Source: Xanthostigma xanthostigma
Taxonomy: Eukaryota > Arthropoda > Insecta > Raphidioptera > Raphidiidae
Length of the DNA stretch: 64,000 nt
NCBI GenBank assembly: GCA_963575645.1
Contig: OY754466.1
Span: forward strand, 16,470,001 to 16,534,000
Direction: 5' to 3'
In this document: positions 1 through 11,012 of the stretch, in pieces
How the letters are laid out: every line of letters begins with the position of its first letter
Position numbering within the stretch: the stretch's first letter is position 1
The notes under the pieces: model-generated
The model's database searches: none
What the model was told of the DNA's origin: nothing
What the model saw: only the letters and a program-made list of their open reading frames with translations
Position numbers and translations under genes: made by a program

Positions 1-18
1 AATGAAATAAAATAGTAT

Positions 19-389
19 GTCGTCGTTGGTTCTGTAATACCTGTTATGTGCAAAAAGTAAAATTTGCAGGAAAGGCCAAAAAGTGGTTATTTCAGCAATG
101 GGTGGTAAGAACTAGCAATTTCAGAGGTATATTACTAATTCATACTTATCTTTACTATACGTGTTTAATTAAGAGGAAGTATTTTCTTAAAAAATATTTA
201 ACGTTAATTTCGGATTTATTGGCACATGGGAGGAATTATTTGATAAGAGTTACTTTCCTTTGTTGGTTACTGTAAAATCAATTTGGAGGTATTACTAGTG
301 TATAGAGCTCCGTTTCCTGAATCTTTTCATCTAAAAACGTAAAATCTGCCAACTATGCACATAAGAGCTATTACAGAACCAACGACGAT
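19..389. repeat. Short TIR element, unclassified
   Basis: The 19-mer CGTCGTTGGTTCTGTAATA at 21-39 is matched exactly by its reverse complement at 369-387, and a further inner match (TTATGTGCA, 44-52 against 356-364) keeps the same spacing. This bounds an element of about 370 bp with no convincing coding frame. Candidate target duplications are too short to decide the superfamily. Confidence 0.65.
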
Positions 390-690
390 GTGTTGAATTA
401 CTAAATAAAGAAAATATAATATGATCATTATCAACACTTAATTTGTTGACGTCACAGTCTTCTGATATTTATTTCACCAAATCGAGACTCAGGCGCAAAA
501 AGCGGGAATTATCTAGATATTTATTTTTCAGCATTTGTAAGCTTGACTGAGGATTTTATCTAATAAAAAATATATTACTTATCGTTAATATGTCAATTGT
601 ATCTAAAAAATCGGGACAGATCTCGCAAACGTATGACAACACTGCATAAAATTTATGTAAGTATACCTATGCAGATGATTTTTAAGTTGA
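390..690. other. AT-rich sequence, nothing recognised
   Basis: No inverted repeat, coding bias or recognisable repeat was seen in this stretch. Confidence 0.5.
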
Positions 691-694
691 TTTT

Positions 695-925
695 TTTTTT
701 TTTAACAAATAGATAAACAAATATTTCAAGTAACTTTTTTATCAAAACTCAAAAATGAAAGAGAAACGGACTTTCAAAGTCTTATTAAATTTTATCAAAT
801 TTTAGTGCGTTCCGGGCGTTATGTAATGTCACTATGGAAATATGTTATGTTATCATCAAGTATTCACGCAGAAATTGTTCAAAGTTGTCCCCGTTTTGTT
901 GGACACAAAGCTGCGTGCGTCATAG
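695..925 (+). repeat. Family E foldback element, partial copy
   Basis: The stretch from the run ATAAACAAATATTTCAAGTA to the motif CCCCGTTTTGTTGGACACAA is homologous to the arms and interior of the full foldback element at 1911-2376, with the interior part in opposite orientation. It appears to be a rearranged or end-deleted copy of the same family. Confidence 0.6.
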
Positions 926-929
926 CCAT

Positions 930-1790
930 GCTTCTGTACACTACTTAGTATGAAAAGATATTTTGGGACCCCCTACCCTCCGTTGTTCCTAACCGGTATA
1001 GTGTATTTTATTATGATACAAATATCAAATTCGTACATTTTTATTTTTACTGAGACTTCGCGACCCTCCGTGACCTTTTCTTCCTCCCAGAAGGTCACGA
1101 TCCACACTTTGAAAAACACTGTTGTAGGGGATTGTATAAAATTTCTTACGGCATGGCCGGGCATTTTTATTAAATTGCCCCTTTACCGCGTTTCCAATGG
1201 TAAAAGTTCTGTCTACAATTAATGTTGGTCTTGGCTTCCAAATCCGTTAATTTGCCTGAACTAATAGCAAAAAAAAAACATTTTGTTCCTTTAAAATAGA
1301 GTTTTAAAATGACTGATTTCTTCCAATTATTATCGATGTTTTGTTTGCTAACATCGGTGTTTTGACATCGATACAGGGGGGAAAACACCGATACTTTTTC
1401 TGGACATCTTTTGATTATTTCGTGCATCCTTAGGTAAACGACATAACGCACAATGAGCTTAGGTCTAGAACATATACAGATGTTTGTGTCGAGTTGTTCT
1501 AACATCCTCCCTTGTTACCTATTCTTCTTGTAATAGTTTTTTTCTTTTGTTAACGTACAAACTAATTAGACAAAGTCGATTTAAAGCTCATTTACCAAAT
1601 GGCTTCTAAATAGAATTTATTCCGCTAATTACGTAAGAATAAAAGTCTACCGGGGAAACTTCTAAATATTATATATTATGCACCTGTATGTATATTAATT
1701 GCATTAAGGGTCATTTTAAAATAATACTTAAATTTTTACTTGCTTGCGAAATATTGGATTCAGTCCGAAATTATTTTTTTCGTGATATTA
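930..1790. other. Unassigned sequence with weak frames
   Basis: Open frames of 60-110 codons on both strands overlap each other, lack recognisable domains and look like chance frames. A local AACATCGGTGTTTTGACATCG-type self-similarity near 1335-1395 is the only structure noted. Confidence 0.4.
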
Positions 1791-1794
1791 AAGG

Positions 1795-2495
1795 TTGAAG
1801 GCATTCAAAATGAAGGTTTTCTTAAGAAATTTCTTTAGAGTGTGTACTTCATGGAGTTAACAATTAAATAAAACAAAATTTGCGTGTTATTTATTGATTA
1901 CTTATGCTTGAAACAGCGCGTACAAATCAAATAGACGAACAAATATTTTAAGTAATTTTTTATCAAAATTCAAAAATAAGAGAAAAACAGCCTTCAAAGT
2001 TAAATTAAATTTTTCAAATTCTATTTTAATTCAAAAGCCCGGTTAACACATGCGAAGAAATGATAGCACGAATCCGGAAATGCATCCCAAATAATTCGCG
2101 GAAGGGCTTCATCGCTACAACAAGCATGTACCGAAGCATGACTACGGCGCACTCATCTTTGTGTCCAACAAAACGGGGACAACTTCGAACAATTTCTGTG
2201 AATACTTGATAATGACATAACATATTTCCATAGTGACATAACATAACACAAGGACCGACCTCAAAATTTGATCAAATTTAATGAAACTTTGAGCCTGTTT
2301 CTCTTTCATTTTTGAGTTTTGATAAAAAAGTTACTTGAAATATTGTTTCGTCTATTTGATTTCTACACGCTGTTAAAAAAGAAGAATTAACTTAAAAACC
2401 ACCCCATATAATGAGATTCTTAGAAAGTTCGGTTTAAAAAAGACGCATCACTGTCGGTATGATTACTGATCGAAACATTGATGGACAATATTTTT
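1795..2495 (+). repeat. Dispersed repeat split by a foldback insertion
   Basis: Flanks 1795-1910 and 2385-2495 together match one continuous stretch at 22090-22300 (shared words GCATTCAAAAT, TTTATGNTTGAAAC, ATATAATG and GTCGGNATGATNACTG). The second locus lacks the 466-bp insert, so it serves as a diverged empty-site paralogue that defines the insert boundaries. Confidence 0.6.
1911..2376. repeat. Family E foldback element (MITE-like)
   Basis: Arms of about 115 bp (1911-2030 and 2260-2376) are inverted copies of each other, beginning AACAGCGYGTA and continuing through AATCAAATAGACGAA. The interior (about 230 bp) has no transposase. The length, long arms and absence of coding capacity fit a non-autonomous foldback transposon. 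Confidence 0.7.
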
Positions 2496-2499
2496 TAAC

Positions 2500-3140
2500 C
2501 TCAAATAATATTTATTTGAGTCATACGTTGTTTTAAAATGGTCCAAATAAATTACACGATTCAACAGACACAAAAAAATAGTTATTGCTTATAATTCTTT
2601 TTCTCAGTGCTGTAGCAAAAAAAAAAAAAAAATCATTAACCCAATTGAAACCGCGAGTAATGGCTAGTTATATTACACTCAGTGACCTTGAATATCAGAA
2701 GTCGTAATCTTTTCGTATTTCATCGTGTAATCTCGTGATGCAGTAAAACACTTGATAATTAATTATTTAACGTTAGCAGAACGGATATTTCACCGGATAT
2801 ACTAGGAAAGCAGAAAATAACTGTAACATTCGTTTGTTAATTTTACAATGAAAAACAAAAGAGTAGACATATCTCTGCTTGTCTTTTATTCGTTTGTGAC
2901 GCTGTAATTATGTTAGCTGCTGTTTATCAAATTATTGCCGCTAAGCACGATTTGACCTTTTAATACTTAAAAATTTTTACTCCTAAATACCAGGATTCGT
3001 AGAGATTATCAGTATACGTTTCCTGAAAAAAATATTCAGCCTTTATACACGTTCGTTGAAAGAGAGACCATTTCTTTGCAATAAAAAAATGCTTTCTTCG
3101 AAAGTTTGATAAAAAATAAATGAAATTTCAATGTTAAAAA
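2500..3140. other. AT-rich sequence, nothing recognised
   Basis: Contains homopolymer A and T runs only; no coding or repeat structure was supported. Confidence 0.5.
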
Positions 3141-3141
3141 A

Positions 3142-3522
3142 TAAATAGTAAACAAACATTTTTAAAAACTTTATTTAAATGCTCTAAGAAGAAGAAGAAC
3201 ATAAACTTTAAATTGAATCAAACCCAACCAATTATTGCATTATACAATTTATATAATTTAAAAGCTTGTCGAAAGATTGTGTAAATTTATTTTATGAAAT
3301 GCATAGGTTTTGTTTGTTATATTAGAGTTACTTGTGTCAAGATCAAGTTACACATTGCATTTTTGTTTTTTTGCACAGAAAATTCTTGCGACAAGCTTTT
3401 ATATCATATAAATTGTATAATGTAATGAATGGTTGGGTTTAATTTAATTTAAAGTTTGTTTTCTTCTTTTTAGAGCATTTGAATAAAAGCTTGTTTTTAA
3501 AAATGTTTTTTACTAATATTTT
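3142..3522. repeat. Foldback element with about 110-bp arms
   Basis: The left arm (3142-3275) and right arm (about 3390-3522) are inverted copies: CATTTTTAAAAAC, AAATGCTCTAAGAAGAAG, TTAAATT, AACCCAACCA, ATTATACAATTTATAT and AAAAGCTTGTCG all recur in reverse complement. About 110 bp of unique sequence separates the arms. There is no coding capacity. Confidence 0.7.
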
Positions 3523-3544
3523 TAAGTTTTTAGTGTGTTTTATT

Positions 3545-3855
3545 AAAGTGCGATTTGTTTCCGGACGAAACCGGACCGGGCAGTAAATTATTATAATACT
3601 GTATTTTCATAGGAACTACATATGTATGCCAAATTTCAGCTCAATCGGATAACTGGAAGTAGTTGAAATGCGATTTGCAGCCATACTAAAGCCGGACCGG
3701 TCAGTTATTATAATATTTAATTATCATCGGAACTACATACGTTTGCAAAATTTCAGCTCAATCGGAAACAGGGGAGTGATTCAAATTTAGCTTGCAAGAT
3801 TTGATTTCCGACTTACAAACACCGGGATAGGTAAAACTAAATAAAAGCTTGTAAA
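3545..3855 (+). repeat. Tandem-repeat 3' tail of a retroposon
   Basis: A unit of about 120 bp is present twice (from 3549 and 3668) with shared words TGCGATTTG, CCGGACCGG, GGAACTACATA and ATTTCAGCTCAATCGG, followed by a tail CTAAATAAAAGCTTGTAAAAA-like. From general knowledge, similar tails occur on insect RTE-type or SINE retroposons; the family name is inferred. Confidence 0.55.
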
Positions 3856-3899
3856 AAGCCACACATTATTGACGATTTTCTACGACTGAGAGCGTAACG

Positions 3900-4195
3900 A
3901 AAATTGAAACACGCCCGTCTTACTTTACTGGCTATTTAGGGCGTAAAAAATGAGGCTACCAATAATGCCCTTCTTCCCTGACGTACTGAGTTGCGAATAT
4001 ATAGGTGTTTCACTTTTTGTTAGGCTCCCATTTATTAGCCAAGCGAATTACATAGTCGTGAAATACGCGCGTCTTACTTTACGTGTGGTTTATTTCGTAA
4101 GGAGTGAGGCGATCGATATTCTCCCCCTCCCCCCGTCTCTTACCAACACCCTGAGTGGCGAGTAGAGACGTTTCACTTTTCGTTACGCTTCCATA
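3900..4195 (+). repeat. Diverged tandem duplication, about 165-bp unit
   Basis: Two successive segments (about 3910-4030 and 4065-4193) share CGTCTTACTTTACN, TGAGGC, a pyrimidine-rich core, TGAGTTGCGA or GAGTGGCGA, and GTTTCACTTTTNGTTANGCT in the same order and orientation. The 71-codon frame spanning them is not conserved between the two units and is unlikely to be coding. Confidence 0.6.
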
Positions 4196-4199
4196 AAAT

Positions 4200-4740
4200 T
4201 TGGACAGTTTTGACTTGATCGTAGCTTATAGATGCTCGACAAGAAGGGTCATTAGTGTCTCTTTGAAGATTTTCGTTGAAATAACGTACAGCTTTCCAAT
4301 GTTTATTTTTGCCAATTAAAGTGCACTCTGAAAATTTACAAACTTTGCATTAAATATATATATGATCAAAATGCAGAAGTGCTCATGTCGAAATTTAATA
4401 ATGATCCACTTATTTATTTCTCACTGTATAAATGAACAAAATAATAATAAAAATAATGCGTTTAACGTGTTTCTCGACATTATGTCATAATAGACGCCAG
4501 TCGTGGCATTACAAATTTTCTATTTACCACTTTCCGTTATTTTTTATGTTCTTTAAACTTCAACTTTAATTAATAACAATGTTCAAATGGAGTAATTACA
4601 GAAAATTGTGACAAGCAACCTTATGAGGATAGAAGTTTGACAGGTAATCGGTTATGACCCTGAATAAGATATTAATATTTATCTGAAATTATTTATTGAA
4701 ACCGAAAACCTCAACAAGATGGTGGGAACAGGAATTACCG
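4200..4740. other. AT-rich sequence, nothing recognised
   Basis: No supported gene or repeat was seen. An AACTTCCANT-like word and AT runs are not enough to name a family. Confidence 0.5.
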
Positions 4741-4744
4741 TTTC

Positions 4745-4945
4745 TCAACGTGAAACAATAGGAAAACGTAACAGCCATATAATGGTCAGAGTGCCCGTCG
4801 GCAAAAATTTTACTGATACATACTCTCCCCAAACTTTGTATATGGCTTCATTAGGCCTAGTCTGACACCTATTTCCTCTATGACTTTTCTTGATTTTGGG
4901 GTGTTTTCCCTCTAAATTTTCCGAAAGATGTCGTTTTGACGACAT
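4745..4945 (-). CDS. Short ORF conserved with a copy at 50.6 kb
   Basis: This 66-codon frame begins MSSKRHLS and contains GNRCQTRPNEAIYKVWGEYV. A second copy at 50558-50752 preserves the same frame, start codon and most residues. The indel between the copies is six bases and keeps the frame; several changes are conservative (Lys to Arg). I do not recognise a domain. It sits directly beside a palindromic element in both loci, with the start codon about 20 bp from the palindrome's outer end, so it may be part of a larger transposon or just repeat sequence that happens to stay open. The C-terminal ends differ after TGTLTI, where homology stops. Confidence 0.3.
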   Translation of the reverse strand: MSSKRHLSENLEGKHPKIKKSHRGNRCQTRPNEAIYKVWGEYVSVKFLPTGTLTIIWLLRFPIVSR

Positions 4946-4954
4946 GTAAAAAAA

Positions 4955-5160
4955 TTATAGATACTGTTTGTTTTTTAATTGGATAGCTTTAAAACTTCAA
5001 CCTAAATTGAAATTTAAAATGTCTGACACCTCGAATATGTCGAACATATTCGAGGTGTCAGACATTTTAAATGGTTCATGTTATTTGTCAGAGAACATTA
5101 TTTTAGCGTTTTGGTTGAAGTTTGTAAGCTATTCAATTAAAAAAACAAACAGTGTCTATA
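4955..5160. repeat. Palindromic element, left arm deleted
   Basis: The centre (about 5015-5077) is a near-perfect palindrome built on TGTCTGACACCTCGAATAT. The right arm is complete and ends in CAAACAGTGTCTATA, the inverse of the left terminus TATAGATACTGTTTG at about 4956. The inner part of the left arm is missing compared with the copy at 50755-50905. A TA or TATA target is suggested by the ends. Confidence 0.7.
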
Positions 5161-5164
5161 CTAC

Positions 5165-5890
5165 GACAACCTCTCTAAAAATACATCTAAAAATGTAGCA
5201 CTTGTTTTTCGACATAAGGAGTTTTACTTCTTGGGCGCAGATATAGAAGCAATAAATACTGAGGAGTAATTAAAAGAGCTTGGTCTATCCAACTATCTCA
5301 CTCATTTGATATTCCCTTTTAATGAAATAAACGAAGACAGAGATTGTAACGTTGATGCACTTAAGACTTTTAATGAATCACTTTTCATATTAAAATCAGT
5401 CGACTCTCTGAATACAAGACATTATTGAATGACAATGTAACGTTTGCATAAATAAAGCTACGACCATTTATCTTGTAACGCTTGAAATTGGAAATGTTTG
5501 CAATTTCTGTAATTATCAAAAATCCACTTGTATAAGATGGATTCCTCATAAAGATTGGATAATAAATAGTCGATTAGAGAAAACTTGTCGCCAAAATTTA
5601 AAATTTATTCCATGAAGTTTAACATAAAGATTTGTAAAATTTTTATTTTGTATAAATGTCTCCCAAAGTCAGAATAAACAACTCACCGTCCTGTTTATAC
5701 ATCAAGCTTCGCTAATAAAATTATATCCTTTATTGATTAGATAAATTAGTCGAGTCAAAATAAATGGCAATGGAAGTTAAAATCATTCCCTAGAAATTAA
5801 GACAGCAGCGTAGAAATCTACTAATAATTAATTGCATCCAAATCTAAAGTTTGCTGACTAGAAAAGAAATATCATCAACATTTTCACAGA
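5165..5890. other. AT-rich sequence, nothing recognised
   Basis: No gene or repeat with enough support was found. Confidence 0.45.
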
Positions 5891-5893
5891 AAC

Positions 5894-6019
5894 ATGGAAG
5901 GCATGGTCGATAAACTAAAAGATGAACAGAAGACAAAAATCGAAACATTAGGTAAGGGAGTCCACCCGCTGAGGGTTGTGGATGTCATGCCTGGAAGACT
6001 GATTAATTCGTTCGAATGA
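5894..6019 (+). other. Isolated 41-codon frame, uncertain
   Basis: A frame starting MEGMVDKLKDEQ runs 41 codons and has a more protein-like composition than its surroundings. A sequence resembling a splice donor (TTAG|GTAAGG) lies inside it at about 5951. I do not recognise the peptide. It could be a first exon, a decayed exon or chance. Confidence 0.2.
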
Positions 6020-6164
6020 AAAAATGGAACCTCAACTTAAAACAGTGAAACATTATTTTTTGAAGGAAAATTTTAGCTTGAAATGTGATCCGTTAATAAA
6101 AAAATAAATACTTAAATAAACTTAAAATCCAACCGTAGGAGTTGACAATAAACATTATTAATAT

Positions 6165-6350
6165 TTATGTAGAAGCTGTTGCTTTTGTCTCAGCTAAATA
6201 GATGGCAGCTGTATTTTCAGATTGAATAGCATGCACAGTTCTGCAAGAAAGATGATGATGATGGAGTCGATGTGATACAATGCCAAGTCCAGGTGTTAGC
6301 GAATACATAGGTATCGGTGATGAAGGTGGTGAATGGCGGTAGTTGTAAGT
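6165..6350 (-). other. Possible exon, unknown product
   Basis: The minus-strand frame ending TKATAST-stop has a less AT-biased composition than its surroundings and a protein-like stretch (SPPSSPIPMYSLTPGLGIV). Only the C-terminal 60 or so codons look biased; the upstream half reads like noise. No clean acceptor site was found. It may be a terminal exon or a repeat fragment. Confidence 0.25.
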
Positions 6351-6584
6351 GTGAATTGTATGAATCAGTGTTGCCATTTTGATTTTATAACTATTGTAAA
6401 GATCAACACACAATTCAGTGGGTGGAGTGTTTCAATGTTTACTGTGAAAGCCTCGTTGTTAGTCATAAACAATGGAATTGCGCATATGTTGTATCTGGAA
6501 CATCATTTTGGTATCTTCCCACTTCCGGTCGTAATATTTTAAAATGCAAATAATATCAGAGGTTAAGAAAATAATCGATTACGA

Positions 6585-6710
6585 TTACGGGGTGCTGTTG
6601 ATGCGATGGTGTTTTTGTTGCGCAGTGAAAAGCGATGGATTGACCGCAACTGGGACGACAATTGTTCTGACCGCAAATAGCACGACCGCAAGTGGCATAA
6701 ATTCGTGATT
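6585..6710 (-). repeat. Family F fragment (GCGGTCA element)
   Basis: The stretch shares GGTGTTTTTGTTGCGCAGTG and several TGACCGCAANTGG words with the inverse of the element at 47140-47517. It is a shortened copy in opposite orientation. Confidence 0.6.
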
Positions 6711-6940
6711 TTGACAAGCTAATTTAGCGGGTTTGACGTCACTGTCGTTACTGAACAACTTACATAATATTTAATAAAATTGATCTTATGCAAATGTCAG
6801 TCATCTATTTCAAATATCATATCTTTGTACTGATTGTAGAAGAATCTATTGAACTGATAATTGTCAGCGAATAAAGCTGAAGACCTATTAAACACATGAT
6901 ATTACGGAAAATCTAACAACCAGTTCGAAATGATGAAGAA

Positions 6941-7126
6941 TGGAGTATTCGAGCCTACGGTGAAATATACCAACTATACGAAGGACCTGAACATAACGAC
7001 TGAAATGTGAAAAAAGCGCATACGACGGACTGGTAGCGTAGAGCGCAGATCTTCAAATAACATTCGGTAGGAAGATATCTCTCCGGGCGTTTGGGAAAAC
7101 GTTGGTTGGATGACGAGAAGGAAGAT
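6941..7126 (+). pseudogene. Decayed LINE reverse-transcriptase C-terminus
   Basis: One frame reads W-S-I-R-A-Y-G-E-I-Y-Q-L-Y-E-G-P, then later G-R-L-G-K-R-W-L-D-D, which is the conserved tail found after the reverse-transcriptase domain of many non-LTR retrotransposons (pattern WRIRTNxEIYxLYxGPD ... GRPxxRWxDD). The frame stays continuous but has stop codons at codons 21, 32 and 40, and the middle is eroded. The intact polymerase core is absent. It is therefore a dead fragment. The clade cannot be assigned from this tail alone. Confidence 0.75.
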
Positions 7127-7129
7127 CTT

Positions 7130-8320
7130 TTTTTTAACTGAAAAATTAATTAGCCAGGGCAAATTTTGATGTTGAACTGAAATAAAGAGAAAATTTGACT
7201 GACAGAGAACATAAGCGACGTTATATCAAGCACCATACGTGGCAGGTACACAAGAGGGATGAAGCACATGGACTTTATGATAGGGTTTGCAACTTGCATC
7301 GGGCCATTTTCGGCAGGTATTAGAAGAAGAAGATGGTCAGAACGAAGGACGCCCAGGATGTAGTAAAACCTCAAGACGCTAAAAATTGAAGGCTGGAGAC
7401 GACTAGTTGTTGGCCGTACCGAGACGAAAAAAGAGATTTGGACAAGGCAAGACCCTTCTTGGATTATATCCCCACCAGCGTCGATCCGGCCTCAGGGAAT
7501 ACAGAGAATTTTCCCGGTGAGCCGTCGGTTCTTCGTAGGCCGGCCCAGTCCGGTCCAGATTTTTTTCTTCTTAATAACATGGTCTCATAGATGTGTTTTC
7601 CCGGTAATTTTTTAGGTCCTAGAAGACCAACCCTGATCGCCACGGAGCTGGTTGTACTGATAAGTTGAGATCTATAAGACTTTTGTTTCTTAATATGTTT
7701 ATTTTTCGAAGTACATACCCCGTCCATAACCGAACATCTGTCGAATAATCGGAACTATACTATAGTTAAGAAACCTTTTGACAATATGGCAACACCGGTA
7801 AACTGTATGATTGTGAGTGTCGTGCGACAGTGATAAAGTGTGTTCACGAACGTTTGCTATTCATTTAGATAGACGACAGTGATGGAAGCTTAAAAGCTCA
7901 TGTTCACACTTAGCGTGTCGGCAAACAGTAAGTTGTGCTTTTAAAATACCGCACCGCTGGCAAGCCCGCTGCTCTCCTGATACAACACCCACCGGTTATG
8001 TTATTCTATAATGTTGGTATACATGGACATCCAACCACACCCCCAAAATACAAATTTTAACCTTGTCATTTAGATGAGAGAGAAGTGCGTTCACAAGAGA
8101 AAAATATTTCATTTAAACTTAAATTGTTTTTATTTAACAGCAATTATTACAGTAAAAATCTCTATCTGCCAATAGACAAAAAGTAGTACATACATTATTT
8201 GGGTTAGCTATTCCGGACAAGCTGGAATAAATTTTCATCTATTTTTTTTGGAAAACAAATATTAATTTTGCAGCTCTTGACAGGTTCGCATTTAACTGTT
8301 ATTTGGTAGAACATGATTAA
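7130..8320. other. Unassigned, partly GC-richer sequence
   Basis: The 7180-7560 part continues beyond the LINE tail and may be more of the same dead element. Segment 7470-7560 is GC-richer (CGTCGATCCGGCCTCAGGG). Open frames here have no recognisable domain. No clear gene. Confidence 0.4.
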
Positions 8321-8326
8321 TAAACA

Positions 8327-8493
8327 AAAAACACGTGAAAATTCTACAAAATATTTTCTTCTCAACGATCGTTTCGGACATTCAAGTCCGTCATCAGGAG
8401 TATCAGTATATGTCTGTACTTTTGATGATGGACTTAATGTCCGAAACGATCGTTGAGAAGAGAAAATATTTTGTAGAATTTGCACGTGTTTTT
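8327..8493. repeat. Long hairpin, about 60-bp arms
   Basis: The left arm (8327-8391) and right arm (8425-8493) are near-perfect inverses: CACGTG, ATTCTACAAAATATTTTC, CTCAACGATCGTTTCGGACA and AAGTCC recur in reverse complement around a loop of about 33 bases. It has the look of a short non-autonomous inverted-repeat element. Confidence 0.75.
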
Positions 8494-8637
8494 GTTATTG
8501 CTATTTGTTTTTAACCGTTATGTTTAAAAAAAGGACAAAATTTTAATGTTTTTCTTAATATTAATGAATATTTTGTTTAGTATTAACTATTGATCAAAAT
8601 ATATCGTAGTTTTTAAAAGGGGGATTATAAAACGGTC

Positions 8638-8725
8638 GAATAAACAGAACTGCGTTTTCTAAAAAATGTGTATTTAATTGACAGTCAATTAAATATATAT
8701 TTTTTTAAAAAACGCAGTTCTATTC
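8638..8725. repeat. 88-bp palindromic mini-element
   Basis: The ends GAATAAACAGAACTGCGTTT and AAACGCAGTTCTATTC are inverse copies, and the centre TTTAATTGACAGTCAATTAAA is a palindrome. The whole segment could fold into one hairpin. Confidence 0.7.
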
Positions 8726-8741
8726 AAGCAATTAACTATTA

Positions 8742-8890
8742 ACAACTTAGTAATTTAGTCGCTCACTTAGTAATTTAGTCACCTAACTATTATTTTCTTG
8801 TCACGCGCAGTCAGTCGCTCACTTAGTAATACAGTAACCCAAATTGATTATTTTTGTCACCCAAAATTGTAATTTACAGTCACTCGTTTA
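8742..8890 (+). repeat. Short degenerate tandem repeat
   Basis: The word CACTTAGTAATTTAGTC occurs twice in a row from about 8744, again as CACTTAGTAATACAGTAACC near 8820, and in weaker form after it (GTCACCC, CAGTCACTCG). The unit is about 20 bases. Confidence 0.6.
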
Positions 8891-9390
8891 AATATTACCC
8901 TTTTTAAAATTCGAGAAGAGTAAATTCTCCATAATAAATGTTCCGTACATGTTTGTCATACGTTCGCTTGTTACGAATTCGTAAAAAATATGTCTCGTAT
9001 TAAGTTATTATCATATCTGAGCTCAAAACTATCAGTAACAGTCAAGGTCCTTCAAAGTAGCTATGAATAAATGGGTATTAGAAGGAGTTTGTGTAATATT
9101 ACTGATTAATTATCTACTGAAATAATTGTGCAATATGGTTTGTCTTATAATGCTTTTTATTTCATTATATTTTTTAAATATATTTTTCACATCTTGTTTT
9201 TCTCTTATACTATAAATTCAATCACTACCAGAAATACGACAACACTGACCATGCCAAGTAAGATAGGATATATTTTTTTACTATGATCTATGATTTTTTC
9301 TTACAAATTGTTGAAAATTAATAAACAGGTACAGCCCAAATTACATTGGTCAATTATAAAAAACTACATTATACAGTAATAACAATATCA
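8891..9390. other. AT-rich 3' flank of the gene
   Basis: No repeat or coding structure supported. Confidence 0.45.
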
Positions 9391-9391
9391 A

Positions 9392-9397
9392 TTTATT
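9392..9397 (-). terminator. Polyadenylation signal of the 9.5-kb gene
   Basis: AATAAA on the minus strand lies about 75 bases after the stop codon of the 9472-9867 gene. It implies a short 3' untranslated region. Confidence 0.5.
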
Positions 9398-9471
9398 TTA
9401 CATTATGTATAATAATAATACAAAGTCAAAAATAACAAATATATACATTATATAAATAATACAACTTCTAA

Positions 9472-9867
9472 CTAAAATCTAAGCGGCCTAAGTTTTCTGA
9501 ACCTGTTGATATTCTCCAGCATTTTCTTTTCCTGCGACGATAATCCAACCAATCGCGGCCGCTTTGCTGATGGTTTCTGTGGCGTCTCAACAGCAGTCAC
9601 GTACAAACTGCCCTCCGATGATTCCTCCCGACAGGAGTGGAACTCCTCGTCTCCGCTGTCGTTCACGTCCTTCATGGCGCTCTGTTTCGTGTTCACGTCC
9701 TCGATACTGTCCCGCTTCCTCTTGATCGGTGTAGAAGTGATCACAACTCGATGCATCTCCTCCATGAAGGTCTCGACTAGATGATCCACTCGTTGATCCG
9801 ATGCTCCTCCTTCCAAAACCAGCCGACGACGAACCTTAAGTAGCCTTCTCGGATTCCTTAGTGCCAT
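9472..9867 (-). CDS. Small basic/acidic nuclear-type protein, intronless
   Basis: A complete 131-residue frame, much richer in GC and in varied codons than its surroundings, with a TATA box upstream and AATAAA downstream. Residues 1-18 are strongly basic (RRLLKVRRRLVL), 70-85 are acidic and serine-rich, and basic clusters at 48-52 (IKRKR) and 102-105 (KRPR) look like nuclear localisation signals. Thr46 (TPIK) and Thr95 (TPQK) fit the full CDK consensus S/T-P-x-K/R. The last residues, RPLRF, fit an RxLxF cyclin-docking motif, and RRLVL near the N-terminus fits a second. I do not recognise the family. By inference it could be a small cyclin-CDK substrate or inhibitor; the motifs are short, so this is only suggestive. 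The start is the first ATG after the predicted transcript start, so it is well placed. No neighbouring gene is visible within several kilobases. Confidence 0.7.
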   Translation of the reverse strand: MALRNPRRLLKVRRRLVLEGGASDQRVDHLVETFMEEMHRVVITSTPIKRKRDSIEDVNTKQSAMKDVNDSGDEEFHSCREESSEGSLYVTAVETPQKPSAKRPRLVGLSSQEKKMLENINRFRKLRPLRF

Positions 9868-9946
9868 TTTTCCTTCTTACTGTAGATTTGATGTTGACAG
9901 CTTGAAATATGAAGACGGTATGCCTTCCGTGGGTCAAAACAGGTCA

Positions 9947-9953
9947 ATTTATA
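9947..9953 (-). promoter_or_regulatory. TATA box upstream of the small gene
   Basis: TATAAAT on the minus strand lies 80 bases before the ATG. A CA dinucleotide about 31 bases downstream (near 9922) could be the transcript start, giving a leader of roughly 55 bases. Confidence 0.5.
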
Positions 9954-9959
9954 CTGATC

Positions 9960-11010
9960 GATGGGAGCCGATCGTTTCAAAAATCGTTCAAGCGTGCAAT
10001 CCTAGGACAGGTAAATTGATCAATCAACCATAAAACTAATTAGCGATAACGAAAACTATGGCGAATTATATTGTTTAGTTATTAATGAAATTCTTTTTTG
10101 TTTTTAAATGTATAACAAGGGCGATGAAAATGCCGTATATTTTAAATGTCAATATCCTGAGTTGTTGAGCGTCTAATAGTAAACTAATTAATTTACTCGT
10201 TTCTTTGAGTAAAAGGTGATAGTTTTTAACCTGAAACAAAACTGGTTTAAAGAAATGTTTTAATTTTTTATTTTCGCAGCTACATGTCAAAATAAAATAT
10301 CAGATAGAGTCTACTGAGTGGAAAAAATGATTTCTGCTCTGGATATCTCATAATTGATATTAACATCATTGTTAATAATATAACTTCACCGGACATGTAG
10401 TATCTGACATACCCTTGAACTAAAATCATTAATTTTTATCGTATAATCATGACCCTCTGTTTTATATCTTTGCTAAGTATTTTTTTTACGAATTTGCATA
10501 ATGTGAGATGACCATTGGGGAAATACATAAAAAACAATCATACTTATAAACAAAGTAATATAAAAATATTTATGGTGAACCCACACACTTTTAATACGGT
10601 GGCCATTTTAACGTTGTCTCGTTGCATTTCTCTTTTCATTTGTTTAATTTTTTAAAAACCACCAACAGCTGATGCTCTCTAGGCTTCATTCACAAGTTTA
10701 GACTGTTTAATAGCATTGATAGTATCACCAATTCTGATATTAATATTTATATTTAATTGTGACTATAGACGAAGCAAATGTTTTGAACCTCAAACAACCA
10801 AAAATAAAACTCTTAGAATTTAATTTTTATTATTTTGTTAATTAAAAACAAAATTGGGTTCAGCTTATAATAATATTAGTATTTTCCCTCGCTTTTTAAT
10901 ATCAACAAATACCTTCGATTTTGACAAAAAACTGACACTCGAACTTCAGTCATATGGAAAAAGATTCTTTGGGAAACAGAAAAAAATTAGTTATTAAAAA
11001 AAAAAATAAA
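9960..11010. other. AT-rich 5' flank of the gene
   Basis: No repeat or coding region supported. It would hold any upstream control elements of the 9.5-kb gene, but none could be identified by eye. Confidence 0.45.
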
Positions 11011-11012
11011 TA

